DNA from: Verrucomicrobiota bacterium
Lineage (GTDB): Bacteria > Verrucomicrobiota > Kiritimatiellia > CAIQIC01 > JAGNIJ01
Reading direction: 5' to 3'
DNA: 64,000 nt
Assembly (NCBI GenBank): GCA_022710725.1
Contig: JAKLGK010000005.1
Location: forward strand, 1-64,000
Shown here: piece after piece, positions 15,297 to 25,900 of the stretch
Position numbering within the stretch: the first letter of the stretch is position 1
Layout: the number at the start of each line of letters is the position of its first letter
The notes under the pieces: generated by a model
Seen by the model: the letters and a program-made list of their open reading frames with translations, nothing else
The model's database searches: none
Told to the model about the DNA's origin: nothing
Translations under genes and position numbers: made by a program

Positions 15297-18158
15297 TCAG
15301 GGCAGCATGCCGCGGACCCGGAACACGGCGGCCGTGGTTCCCGGCGGCAGCGCGTCCAGGTTCGTCGCGATGCCGCCCGTGCCCGCCTCGTACCCTACGA
15401 GGCCGGCGGCCCACCCGTTGGTGACCAGGCCGGGGAGGTCGGAGTGCTCGACCGCGTATTGCCGGTACGCCGACGAGGGATAGGTCACCACCGTGACGCG
15501 GTGGGTGGGGTAGTCCACCGTCGAGGCGCGCGCGATGCGCAGGAAGCTCTCTCCGTCGGTCGGGTCGGTGTCCGCGTAGAACTCGTCCAGGTTGGGCATC
15601 CCGTCATCGTCGCCGTGGCCGGCCGGATCGCCGCCCGTAGCGCTGCCGAAGTAGCGGGCTTCCCAGCCGTCCGGCATCCCGTCCCGGTCGCTGTCCAGCA
15701 TGGCGAAGTGCGAGAACTCGGAGGTGTCGCCCGAGGCGATGTGCGTCGCCGTCGCGGCGTAGTAGTCGGGCACGGGATCGGGCGCCGGCACGGTGGCGTT
15801 GAAATGGGCGGTGTCCAGCGAGGTCCGCACGTTGGTGCTGCCCAGGCTGATCTGGCCCTCGCCGCACCCGGAGGGATCGAACTGCGTGTTGGCGTAGAAG
15901 TTGATCTTGTACGTCTGGGACACGCCGCTGCGCAGGAAGCCCTGGAGGCGAAGGTCGACGCCGTCCACGAATACGTTGGTGATGACCGGGAAGTTCTGGA
16001 GGCCGTTGGGCCCGTCGTCGCCGTCGCCGTACACCGGCCCGCCATCGTTGGGCGTAACGCCGTCGGCGCCCAGGTCGATGCCCAGGCCGCCGTTGTCGAA
16101 AATCCAGTTGTAGTCGATCCGGATGCCGGTGGTGTTGGTGCTGTTGCCCAGCACGATGCCGTTCCTGCCGTTGTAGGAGATGATGTTGATCTCGGTCCAG
16201 ACATCGCCGCCGATGAGGATGTTCGTGGAGGCCCCGGTAATGACGATGCCGTCGTCCGTGTTGCCGCCGAACTCCGCGCCCTCGGCGTGGGCGCCGATCC
16301 GGTTGCCCAGCAGCACGCAGTCCGTGCAGTTGATCAATCGGATGCCATCGGTCCCGTTGGCGGAAATCAGGTTCCCGCCGCCCACGAGCAGGTCCCCGCC
16401 GACCCGGCAGCCCGAAAGGGTATCCAGCCAGAGCCCCTCCCGCGCGTTCGGCAGCGGATCTTCGCCGTCTTCATCCGTCCCGATGAAATTGCTCTGGACC
16501 ACGTTGCTGACCGAGAGTGCCCCCGTGATGAGGATTCCGGCAGCCCCGTTGCCGCTGACCACGTTGCCGGCGGCCGCGGAGACGCCGCCGATCCGGTTCG
16601 AGGGCGCGTCGTCCACGTAGACTCCCTCGTACCGGTTGCCCAGCGCGCCCTGCCCGGAGGCCGTGGTGCCGATCCAGTTGCCCTGCACGGTCACATCATG
16701 GGCGTTGGCGCTGGTGATGTAGATGCCGTACCGGCCGTTGCCCGAGACCACGTTGCCGGCGCCGATCCCGCCGATCGTGACAAGCGGCGCGCCGGACACC
16801 ATGATGCCCGACCAGCCGTTGGAAATCGCCAGCCCGCCCGCCGCGGTGACCCCGACGTGATTCCGCTCGATCACGGTGTCGTCCGACAGCTCGCCGAAGA
16901 TGAAGATGCCGTGCCGCCCGTTGCCGGAGATGACGTTGCCCGCGCCGGCGTTGGTGCCGCCCACCGTCGTGCCCCAGGCATGCTCGATATGGATCCCGTG
17001 GCTTCCGTTCCCCAGGGCATAACGGCCGGAGACGTCCGTGCCGATGTAGTTGCCCTTGATAGTGTTCTGCGGGGCATAATAAAGGTTTATGCCGACGTTC
17101 GTGTTCCCGGAGATGATGTTGCGCGCGGCGGTCAGGGCGCCGCCGATCGTGTTGGACTGGCAGAGTATCTCCTCCATGTAGATCCCGGTGTCGTTGGGGA
17201 TGGCATTGCTCCCCGTGACGTCCGTGCCGATGTAGTTGCCCTCGATCCGGTTCCGCTTGACCGACTGCGCCAGCCCGTCCATCGTGATCCCGTTAAAGCG
17301 GTTGCCGGAGATCAGGTTGCCCGAGGCGCCTTTTGTTCCCCCGATAAAATTGTCGTTGCCGTTTATGAGGATCCCTTCGCTGTTGGCCACCGCGCCGGTC
17401 CCGGCGGCGTCCGTCCCGATGAAGTTCCCCCGGATCGAGTTGCTGCTGCTGATCCACGAGATATCGATGCCCCGCAACCGGTTTCCCGAAATGATGTTGC
17501 GATCGTCGGCGCTCGGGCTCCCGATGTAGTTCTTGTCCGAGGCGATGAAAATCCCGCGCCAGTTGCCGTCCGCGACGCCGGTCAGGGGATGGATCCCGAC
17601 ATAATTGGCCAGCACCGAGTTGGTCGTGCCCTGCACCAACTGGATGCCGGTATCGTTCGTGGCGAAGTAATTGCCGATGATCTGGGTGCCGCCCGCCTTG
17701 ATGCACACCCCGGCATCGGTGTTGCTCATGAACCAGGAGCGCTGGATCACGCAGGAGGGCGAGGTGACCATGATGCCGGCCTCGAAGCCGTGGACCCGCA
17801 TCGCTGTGACCGTGCAGCCGATCGCCCCCAGGAACAGCCCGTTCGTCACCACGGCCGACGCCGCGCGCAGCGTGACCAGCGGCTCGCTGCCCGACGCCAG
17901 GTGGTTCGTGCCGGTGATCCGGATCCGGTCCGTGATGCGGGGAAGCTCCGTGCTCACCGCGATCGTCCGCGAGCCGGCCGGCAGGTTGAATACGACGAGA
18001 TCCGTGCCGGCGCCGAGGTTCGCATTGCTGATCGCCGCACGCAGCGTGCCGTTCCCGCTGTTCGCCGAGTTGGTGACGATGTACGTGGCGCCTTCGGCCG
18101 GACCGGAAACCACCGCCGCCGCGGCGACAAGAAGCGCCTTTTTGAACCAAGTATTCAT
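15297..18158 (-). CDS. large secreted right-handed beta-helix repeat protein
   Basis: A 953-residue protein with a signal peptide (MNTWFKKALLVAAAAVVSGPAEG) and a CSLREA-like entry (YIVTNSANSGNGTLRAAISN). More than 20 beta-helix rungs follow with repeated NIISGN, GNYIGTD and NRIGGVSAAAGN phrases. After about residue 680 come a beta-domain (YKINFYANTQFDPSGCGEGQ), a DSDRDGMPDGWEARYFGSAT calcium-type linker, DDDGMPNLDEFYADTDPTD and a C-terminal domain. It is colinear with the 823-residue protein at 8916 but longer by several rungs. The start has AGGGAGGGAG upstream. Extracellular; binding or structural role inferred, no active site seen. First gene of the minus-strand secreted block. Confidence 0.85.
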   Translation of the reverse strand: MNTWFKKALLVAAAAVVSGPAEGATYIVTNSANSGNGTLRAAISNANLGAGTDLVVFNLPAGSRTIAVSTELPRITDRIRITGTNHLASGSEPLVTLRAASAVVTNGLFLGAIGCTVTAMRVHGFEAGIMVTSPSCVIQRSWFMSNTDAGVCIKAGGTQIIGNYFATNDTGIQLVQGTTNSVLANYVGIHPLTGVADGNWRGIFIASDKNYIGSPSADDRNIISGNRLRGIDISWISSSNSIRGNFIGTDAAGTGAVANSEGILINGNDNFIGGTKGASGNLISGNRFNGITMDGLAQSVKRNRIEGNYIGTDVTGSNAIPNDTGIYMEEILCQSNTIGGALTAARNIISGNTNVGINLYYAPQNTIKGNYIGTDVSGRYALGNGSHGIHIEHAWGTTVGGTNAGAGNVISGNGRHGIFIFGELSDDTVIERNHVGVTAAGGLAISNGWSGIMVSGAPLVTIGGIGAGNVVSGNGRYGIYITSANAHDVTVQGNWIGTTASGQGALGNRYEGVYVDDAPSNRIGGVSAAAGNVVSGNGAAGILITGALSVSNVVQSNFIGTDEDGEDPLPNAREGLWLDTLSGCRVGGDLLVGGGNLISANGTDGIRLINCTDCVLLGNRIGAHAEGAEFGGNTDDGIVITGASTNILIGGDVWTEINIISYNGRNGIVLGNSTNTTGIRIDYNWIFDNGGLGIDLGADGVTPNDGGPVYGDGDDGPNGLQNFPVITNVFVDGVDLRLQGFLRSGVSQTYKINFYANTQFDPSGCGEGQISLGSTNVRTSLDTAHFNATVPAPDPVPDYYAATATHIASGDTSEFSHFAMLDSDRDGMPDGWEARYFGSATGGDPAGHGDDDGMPNLDEFYADTDPTDGESFLRIARASTVDYPTHRVTVVTYPSSAYRQYAVEHSDLPGLVTNGWAAGLVGYEAGTGGIATNLDALPPGTTAAVFRVRGMLP

Positions 18159-18339
18159 GGCTCCCTCCCTGCGGTAGTCGCTCCTGCTTCACAGAATATC
18201 CCATGTCCCCGCCGCGAGAAACGTTATTCCGCAGCGCCTTTGTGCGGGCAGGGAGGCCCGGCTTCATCCTTCGCATGGGATCGGGCTCCCCGCGCGCTCG
18301 ATCCGCCGGACGTGTTTTTCATGTGCCGTTGTGTTATGA

Positions 18340-18846
18340 ATGGAGCCCAGGCGTAGGCCGGTCGTGAAAATACTTTTATGGTTCCTGTTCCGGGCGGTAT
18401 TGGCCGTCTTCTGCTTTGTGTACGGCTTCAAGCTGCTTTTCTGGGGCCATCCGGGCGCGGGCCTGGTCGGGTGCGGGGTCCTGCTGGCCGGCGCCTGGGT
18501 CATCGCGTTCCCCATCGCGCGCATCCTGGCCGCGCCCTTCTCCGCGATCTTCTGGCCGACCGGCGCCGAGCCGCCCCCGCCCGTCTACGGCATCCCGGAA
18601 TCCCACGTGAAGAAAGGGCTCTATGCCGAGGCCATCCGCGAGTACCACGAGATCATCCGGAAATGGCCGCACGAGTTAAAACCCTACGTGGACCTGCTCG
18701 ACCTCGCCGTCCGCCGGATGCGCGACCCGGACCTGGCCGCGCGCATCCACGGCGAGGCCCTGCTCAAGCTGAAGAAGCCCGAGGAGCGGGAAACCGTGAC
18801 CCGGCTGTACGAAGCCATGAAGGAAGCCCGGCATGAAGAAGGATGA
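18340..18846 (+). CDS. small membrane protein with tetratricopeptide-like tail
   Basis: A 168-residue protein (160 if the GTG at 18364 is used). Two close membrane helices lead: LLWFLFRAVLAVFCFVYGFK and AGLVGCGVLLAGAWVIAF. A proline-rich linker (GAEPPPPVYGIPES) and a cytoplasmic helical tail follow. The tail HVKKGLYAEAIREYHEIIRKWP reads as one TPR-like unit, with further helices containing LLDLAVRRMRDPDLAARIH. No specific family is claimed. Its end overlaps the next gene by 14 bases, so the four genes up to 19868 probably form one operon. Confidence 0.78.
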   Translation: MEPRRRPVVKILLWFLFRAVLAVFCFVYGFKLLFWGHPGAGLVGCGVLLAGAWVIAFPIARILAAPFSAIFWPTGAEPPPPVYGIPESHVKKGLYAEAIREYHEIIRKWPHELKPYVDLLDLAVRRMRDPDLAARIHGEALLKLKKPEERETVTRLYEAMKEARHEEG

Positions 18847-19090
18847 TCTGCAGGCGATTCCCGGCGTCGGCCCGAGCATCGCGGCCGACCTTCGCTCGCT
18901 GGGCGTGACCCGCGTCCGCGACCTGGAAGGCCGCGACCCGCAGCGGCTCTACGACGCCCTCGTCCGGCGGACCGGCGCGCCCGTGGACCGCTGTGTCCTC
19001 TATGTCTTCCGCTGCGCGGTCTACTTCGCGGGCCATTCGCGGCATGACCCGGAAAAACTGAAATGGTGGAACTGGAAGGATCCCCGGTGA
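18833..19090 (+). CDS. helix-hairpin-helix protein, Cdd1 (pathogenicity locus) family
   Basis: An 85-residue protein. The first part is a helix-hairpin-helix DNA-binding motif (LQAIPGVGPSIAADLRSLGV, residues 6-25). The second part has the family signature VDRCVLYVFRCAVYFAGH and the ending WWNWKDPR. The family is widespread as a stand-alone short protein and its role is not established; the HhH motif suggests non-specific nucleic-acid contact. It overlaps both neighbours (14 bases upstream, TGA/GTG downstream), consistent with translational coupling. Confidence 0.88.
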   Translation: MKKDDLQAIPGVGPSIAADLRSLGVTRVRDLEGRDPQRLYDALVRRTGAPVDRCVLYVFRCAVYFAGHSRHDPEKLKWWNWKDPR

Positions 19091-19596
19091 AACGGATCCT
19101 CGTGGCGATTATCGGCAGCGGAGCGACCGACAAGCCGGCCCTGATCGAGGCGGCCCGCGCGGCCGGGGAGGCCATCGCCCGGCATGGGGCCGTCACGGTG
19201 GCCGGGGAATGCGGCGGCGTGTTCGGCGCGGCGTTCGCCGGGGCGCGGGCGGCCGGCGGGCTGACCCTGGCCCTGACCGGCGGCGACAGGGTTCCGGAGG
19301 GGCATCCCGTCGCGGACGTGGTGTTACCTACCGGCCTGGGACCGGCCCGGCACGCCGTGCTGGCCGCGGCCTGCTGCGGTGCCGTGGTCATCGAGGGCGG
19401 AATGCCGACCCTGGCCCTGGCCGCCGAGTTCCTGGCTGCCCGCAAGCCCGTGGTGGTCGTCGCGGAAAGCGGGGGCGCCGCCGGCCTGCTGGCCGGGAGC
19501 AGTGCGCTGCCCGGCGGGACACGGGTACTGTCCGCGTTCGACGGCCGCGCCGCCGTGGATCTCATCTTTCAAATCCTGGGAGAAACAAACCCATGA
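19087..19596 (+). CDS. LOG-like Rossmann protein (TIGR00725-type)
   Basis: A 169-residue Rossmann-fold protein from GTG 19087 (an ATG at 19063 would overlap the upstream gene more). The glycine-rich start VKRILVAIIGSG and the second segment TVAGECGGVFGAAFAGARAAGG match the TIGR00725 branch of the LOG/lysine-decarboxylase-like family. The GGMPTLALAAEFLAARKPVV segment takes the place of the PGGxGT phosphate loop of cytokinin-activating LOGs. This branch lacks a clean PGGxGTxxE motif, so phosphoribohydrolase activity is not assured. Cytoplasmic. The stop overlaps the next ATG (ATGA). Confidence 0.82.
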   Translation: MKRILVAIIGSGATDKPALIEAARAAGEAIARHGAVTVAGECGGVFGAAFAGARAAGGLTLALTGGDRVPEGHPVADVVLPTGLGPARHAVLAAACCGAVVIEGGMPTLALAAEFLAARKPVVVVAESGGAAGLLAGSSALPGGTRVLSAFDGRAAVDLIFQILGETNP

Positions 19597-19868
19597 AATC
19601 CATTCAAAATGTCCTCGCCGCCGTGGTGCTGGCCCTCTGGATGCTGGTCTCGCTCTCCCTGGCCACCGCCTTCTACATGTGGATCGGCGTGAAGGCGGGC
19701 CCCGGCGCGCTGGGCGAGATGGAGCGCGCGCTCGGCGGGATCACCCTGTTCGTCCACCCCGGGTTCTGCTTGCGCATCCTGTGGGCGCAGGTCCTGTTCT
19801 GCTTCCCTGTCCTGCTCGCGATGGCCGTGCCCGCCGCCTGGTGGCTGCGGCGGTGGTACCGAACATAA
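19593..19868 (+). CDS. small two-helix membrane protein
   Basis: A 91-residue protein beginning at the ATG that overlaps the upstream stop by four bases. It has two hydrophobic helices, VLAAVVLALWMLVSLSLATAF and ILWAQVLFCFPVLLAMAVPA, joined by a short charged loop (GEMERALGG), and ends WWLRRWYRT, so both ends are probably cytoplasmic. No family is recognised. It is the last gene before the terminator at 19870. Confidence 0.72.
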   Translation: MKSIQNVLAAVVLALWMLVSLSLATAFYMWIGVKAGPGALGEMERALGGITLFVHPGFCLRILWAQVLFCFPVLLAMAVPAAWWLRRWYRT

Positions 19869-19869
19869 A

Positions 19870-19901
19870 AAAACCCTGCCGGGACTGCCCGGCAGGGTTT
19901 T
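19870..19901. terminator. bidirectional rho-independent terminator
   Basis: AAACCCTGCCGGG (19871-19883) pairs with CCCGGCAGGGTTT (19888-19900) around an ACTG loop, with an A-run on the left and a short T-run on the right. It separates the convergent genes ending at 19868 and 19920. Confidence 0.9.
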
Positions 19902-19919
19902 CATGATCCTCGCGGCGAC

Positions 19920-22900
19920 TTACGGCGTCACGATGCGGTAGATCCGCAGCATGTCCGCGGGCGTCGGGTCAGACAGTGTGATCGCGCCGCCGTCGCCGAT
20001 CTTCGTGTCCGCCGGCGTCCAGACCGGCGGTTTCGCCCCGAGGTCGGTCGTGTACTCCAGCGTGTAACTCTGCCCGTTGACCGACGTCAGGGTCGCCGCC
20101 GCCGTCGCGCCCGCCGGGACCGCGAAGCCCGTGATATCCGGCTCCTCGACCGGCAAGCCGTTGACCGTGATCGTGATCGTCTCCTCGTCCGATCCGTCGT
20201 TGTCCGCGGCGTTAAACGTCACCGTGTAGGTGCCCGTCGGCGAGGCGGCGTCCCAGACGAACGACGCCAGCTCATTGGTCGGGTAGAAGAACGCGCCCGC
20301 CGGCAGGTTGCTCGCCGTCAGCGTCACGGTGTCCGCCTCGGTCGCCGTCGCCGTCACGGCGAAGTGCAGGTTGCTGCCGATCCCGACGGACTGGTTTCCG
20401 ATCGCGTTCAGCACCGGCGGCGTCCCGGACGGAGCCGCCGTCAGCACGTTGGTCGTCGCCGAGTTCGCGGTGGTGGTCGTCGCGTTGTACGCCCGGACGC
20501 GGTAGTAGTACATCACGTCCACCGCCAGCCCCGTGACCCCGTACGTCGTCACATTCGCGACGTCCCGGTTCTCGTAGCCGGGCACGTAGTCGTTGACCCC
20601 GCCGCCGCTGCTCACCGTGAAGTCCGGTGTGAACTTGGCGTAGGCCGTGGCGTCGCTGCCGCTCCAGTTCGCCGCGTTCGCTACCAGCTGCAGCAGCGCC
20701 GACTTCGTGCCCGTCGTGCCGCTGGCCGAGTTGTATTGCTGATTGTCGAAACTGCCGCATGACACGATGGTGAACGCGCCGGTGCTCAAGCTCGACGGGA
20801 TGCAGGAATTGTTGGCTGTGAGGGCCGTGCCGTCGGCAACCCATGGCGAGGCGATCGCCCAGCCAGCGCCGTACAAGAACTGCGGGCTTTCAGCGCTGCC
20901 CTGATAGGCCAGGATGGTGTCGCCGGCCGCCGCCAGGGCGAAGGAGGCGCCGGTTTTCACAAACCCGTTTTCATCCACGGAGCGGTAGGACAACACGGTC
21001 CCCGCCGTGACCGCGCCCGGCGCGGTGTACGTGACGATGCCTTCGGAGGCCCGCCACCCGTTGCTCCAGCCGTTGTCGGTGAAGTAGATCACGGTGCCGG
21101 CGTCCAGGTCCACCAGCGGCACGACGTCAAAGCCTTCCGGATCATCGGCGTCTACCGTCACGATCATCAGGTCGCCCGGGCTCAACGACGAGACCTTGGG
21201 CAGGCGCGCCGTGTGGCGGAACTGGTTGTTCGTGGCCACGTCCAGCCGGTAGCCGGTCGCGCCGGCCGAGGCCAGCCAGTTGGCGTCGAACTGGTTGGTA
21301 TCGACGTTGCTGGCCGCCTGGACGATCGGCGGCAGCAGCACCTCGGCGCCGCCGGTGACGATGACCTGCACCGCGAGCGAATTGGTGCCGTCCTTGTCGC
21401 CGGCGTAGAAGGTCACGACGTTCGTGCTGCCCGCCGGCGGCGTGCCGCTGAAGGTGTTGGTCACCCCCCCGGCGTTGGTCACCGTGGCGAACGTCGCCCA
21501 CGCGGGGACGCCCTCCGCCCACAGGGTCACGTCGTCCGCGTCCGGCGCGGTCGAGGCGGACACGACGAAGCTCAACAGGTTGGTGATCGTCCCCGCCTGG
21601 TTCGTGCTCGCCGGCGCCGTAAACGTCGGCGGGATGTCCCCGGCCGCCGTGGTCAGCACGTTGGTCACGGCCGAGTTGACGCTGTTGGACGTCAGGTTGT
21701 AGGCCCGGACGCGGTAGTAGTACATGACGTCCACCGCCAGCCCCGTGACCCCGTAGGTCGTCACGTTGACAACGTCCCGGTCCTCGTAGCCCGGCACGTA
21801 GTCGTTGACCCCGCCGCCACTGCTCACCGTGAAGTCCGGCGTGAACTTGGCGTAGGCCGTGGTGTCATTGCCGGCCCAGTTCGCCGCCGTCCCCGTCTTC
21901 TGCAGCAGTTCCGCCTTCGTCCCGCTCGTGCCGTTGGCCGAGCTGTACTGGTAGTTGTCCGAGGTCCCGCAGGCCACGATGGTGTACGCCCCCGTGCTCA
22001 AGCCCGAAGGCATCTCGGAGGTGTTCGCCGTCAGCACCGTGCCCGCGGTCACCCACGGCGAGGCGATCGCCCACCCGATGCCGTACAGGAACTGCGGGCT
22101 GCCCGCGCTGCCCTGGTAGGCCAGAATGGTGTCGCCGGAGGCCGACAGATCGAAGCTGCCCGACTTGACGAACCCGTTCTCATCCACGGACCGGTACGAG
22201 AGCACCGTGCCCGCCGTGATCGCGCCCGGCGCGGTATAGGTGACGGTGCCTTCGGATGCGCGCCATCCGTTGCTCCAGCCGTTGTCGGTGAAGTAGATCA
22301 CCGTGCCGGCGTCCAGATCCACCAGCGGCACGACGTCAAAGCCTTCCGTGGCGTCGGCGTCCGCCGTCACCATCATCAGGTCGCCCGGGCTCAACGACGA
22401 GACCTTGGGCAGCCGCGCCGTGTGACGGAACTGGTTGTTCGTCGCCACATCCAGCCGGTAGCCGGTCGCGCCGGCTGAGGCCTGCCAGTTCGCGTCGAAT
22501 TGGTTGGCCTGCACGCCGCTGGCGGCGAGGATGACGGGCGGCAGCAGCACCTCGGCGCCGCCGGTGACGACGATCTGCACCGCGCGGGAGTTGGTGCCGT
22601 CCTTGTCGCCGGCGTAGAAGGTCACGACGTTCGTGCTGCCCGCCGGCGGCGTGCCGCTGAAGGTGTTGGTCGCCCCCCCGGCGTTGGTCACCGTGGCGAA
22701 GGTGGCCCACGCGGGCACGCCTTCCGCCCACAGGGTCACGTCGTCCGCGTCCGGCGCGGTCGAGGCGGACACGACGAAGCTCAACAGGTTGGTGATCGTC
22801 CCCGCCTGGTTCGTGCTCGCCGGCGCCGTGAACGTCGGCGGCTGGTCGGGCGCGGCCGTGGTCAGGACGTTGGTGACGCCGGAATAGGCGCTGTTGGACG

Positions 22901-25900
22901 TGGCGTGGTACGCCATGACCCGGTAGTAGTACATCACGTTCTCCGTCAGGCCCGTGACGGGCTCGGTCGTGACGTCGCCCACGTCGCGCGCCTGGTAGCC
23001 GAGGACGTACGAGCCGCCCGCCGCGCCCTGCGCGATCGCGAAGTTGTCCAGGTAGAACCGGTTGTTGGAGATGCCCTTGGCCGTGATCCGGATCTTCGAC
23101 GCCGCCGTGCCGCCGGTGAGCTCCACGGTCTGCAGCGCCATGGAGGCCGGCGGGATCAGGTCGGAGCCGACCTGCACGAACGTCGAGCCGTCCGCCGCGT
23201 GCATGACCTGCACCGCGTTGACGTCGGTCCCGTACTTGCCGAGGTCGAACGTCACCGTCGCCGCGCCGCCGTTGCCGGACAGGTTCACCGTGGGCGTCGT
23301 GATGTAGCCCTTGGCGGAACTGGAGCCGATCTTCGCCGTGCCGATGTTTTCGTAGACTTTCGTCCCAGTCCACCCGGCCGTATGCGTGTACGTGTCCAGG
23401 CTGCCGCCGATGTCCGCGCTGCTGTTGGTCCGGGTGAAGAGCGCGAAGTCTTCCGCGAGGTTCGTGGTCGCGCCGCCGCTCCCGGTGAACGAGCTGTTGG
23501 TGGACACGTCCAGCCGGTAGCCCGCCGCGTTGGCCGAGGCCAGCCAGTTGGCGTTGAACTGCGTGCCCTGCACGCCCGTCGCGGCCTGGATGACCGGCGG
23601 GAGCAGCTCGGGCGCCGGCTCGTTGACGACGATGGTGACGCCCTGCGTCACCGAGACCTGCGCGTCGAACGCGACGAACACCGCCGTAAACGTCCCCGTT
23701 TCCGCCGGTGTCCACGTGAACGTGCTCTGGATCGGCGCCGTGCCGCTCACCGTCGGGAAGTTCGCGCCGGCCGGCGCGGCGCTGGTGTACACGCCCACCG
23801 ACTCGGCGTCCGCGTCGTTGACCGTCACCACGAAGGTCAGCTCCGAGCCCGTTGTCACGGTCTGGTTCGTCCCGCCCGCCGCGCTGATCGTCGGCTCCCG
23901 GTTGACCGGCGAGCCGCCTCCGCACCCGGCGATGATCACGTCGTCAAAAGCCAGGTTGCCGGCCGACTTGTCGTAGGTGAAGCGCAACTGCGAAATGCCC
24001 TCCGCGATCGCCAGCGACTGCGTGGTCGCAGTCGTCAATATCGGGACAATCGTCCCCACCGTGCTCCAGCTCGACCCGTTGTAGCCTTCCACCAGCAGGA
24101 AGGAGCTGGCGTCCGTGCCCTGTCCCTTGATCCAGAACGTGACGTTGCTGGGCATGTTCAGCGCAGGGGTTTCCACGCGGTCGCCGTCGAGGTCAAACTT
24201 GAGGGAGGGCGACGCCCGGCCGTAGTTGCCCGCGGTGGCGTACGTCCCGCCGATGCTCGTGAAGGTCCATCCGGCCGGCGCGGTGGTCCCTCCGTCGAAC
24301 CCCTCGTCGATGATGTTGGTCGGGATGCAGTAGATGTCGTTGGCGACGACGGTGATCGTCTCGGAATTGGTGCCGTCCTTGTCGGCGGCGTAGAAGGTGA
24401 CCGCGTACGTGCCGGTGACCAGCGGCGTGCCGGAGAATTGGCTGCTGACGGTCGAGGCGTTGGTCGCGCCGGCAAACGTCGCCCACGGCGGCAGGCCCTC
24501 CGCCCACAGGCGGATGGAGTCGTTGTCGATCGTGTCGCTTGCGGAGACGGTGAACTGGAGCAGGTTGTTGGTCGTGACGGTCTTGTGGCCGACCGGGTCG
24601 AGGCTCGGCGGGACGTTGGTGGGGACGAAGGCCGTCGCGTTGGCGACGACCAGCGCGAAGTCCTGGTCCAGCGCGCCGCCGTAGCTCGGGACGCCGTCGG
24701 AGTTGATACTGGTCGCGCTGACGGTCACCTGGACGAGCCCGGTCGTGCCGGCGCGGAGAAACACGCTCTCGCTGTTGTTGCGGGCGTCCGCCGTCCCGCC
24801 GTTGGTCGAGTAGGCGCCGCTGAAGACGTTGCCCTTGTAGGTCACTCCGCCGGCGACGACGGTGAGGTCGAGGTTGTTGTTGTACGCGTTGCCCGAGGTC
24901 GAGCCGGGGGCGTCGGTCCAGCCCACTGTGACGCGCACGGGCAGGCCGGTGTTCGACACCTGGCCGTAGAACCGCCGCGACTGGCCGCTGGCGGTGAAGA
25001 GGTCGTTGGTCAGCTGGTCGCGCAGGATGCGGGCCGCGCCGTCGAAGGCCGTGCCGAGGTTCATCATGCCCATGCCCTGGTTATTGGAGGGCAGGGTATC
25101 GCCGGTGTCCACGCCGTCCAGGTACCGGGCGGCGTTCATGAGGTAGGCCTTGACCATGGCGGGGCTGGGCACGGTCCAGCCCTGGTTGATGAAGTGCTGC
25201 CGGACCAGCGCGCAGCCGCCGGCGACCGCGGGCGTCGAGTGGCTGGTGCCGCTGGAGGCCGCGTAGTTCGTCTGGCCGGCGGGCTGGTACTTGTCGCACA
25301 CGCCGTTGCCCGTGTAGCCGGAGTAGAAGCTCGCGGCGCCCTGGACGTGCGTGCCGGGGGCGACGATGTCCGGCTTCTTGCGCTGGTCGACGCACGGGCC
25401 GCGGCTGGAGAAATCGATGATGTCGTTCGCGTTGTCCGCGCCCGTATCATCCACGGCGCAGCCGTCCGTCCCGAACATGTTGTAGTTCTCGGCCGCGCCG
25501 ACGGAGATGATGTTCTTCGCCGTGCCGGGCGCGCCGATGGTCGTGCTGGTCGGCCCGTCGTTGCCGGCGGCGAAGACGAACAGGCATTCCTGGTTGCCGG
25601 CCACGCCGGGCTGCGCGTCGCGGGTCACCGTGTCGTAGTTCTGCGCGTACACGTCGTACACGCCGTCGCCCGGCATGCCCCAGCTGTCGGAGCTGATGCG
25701 CACGCCCTTGTTGTAGTTGGAGCTGATGTACTGCAGTTCCTGCTCGTCCGTCGGGGCCCAGTCGCCCGCGTCGTCGAACACCTTCGTGTTGCCCAGGTTC
25801 GCAAAGGGGCACACGCCGAGGCCCCGGTTATAGCCCGAGGCGTCCTCGTACGGGCTGCCGGTCAGGTCGTTGTAGCCGCCGACGATGCTGATGTTGATGT

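Noticed and set aside
15444..18356. 970-codon plus-strand ORF opposite a beta-helix gene
   Set aside because: Same antisense effect; composition is dominated by A, D, G, R, V with no domain. The minus-strand protein has signal peptide and rungs.
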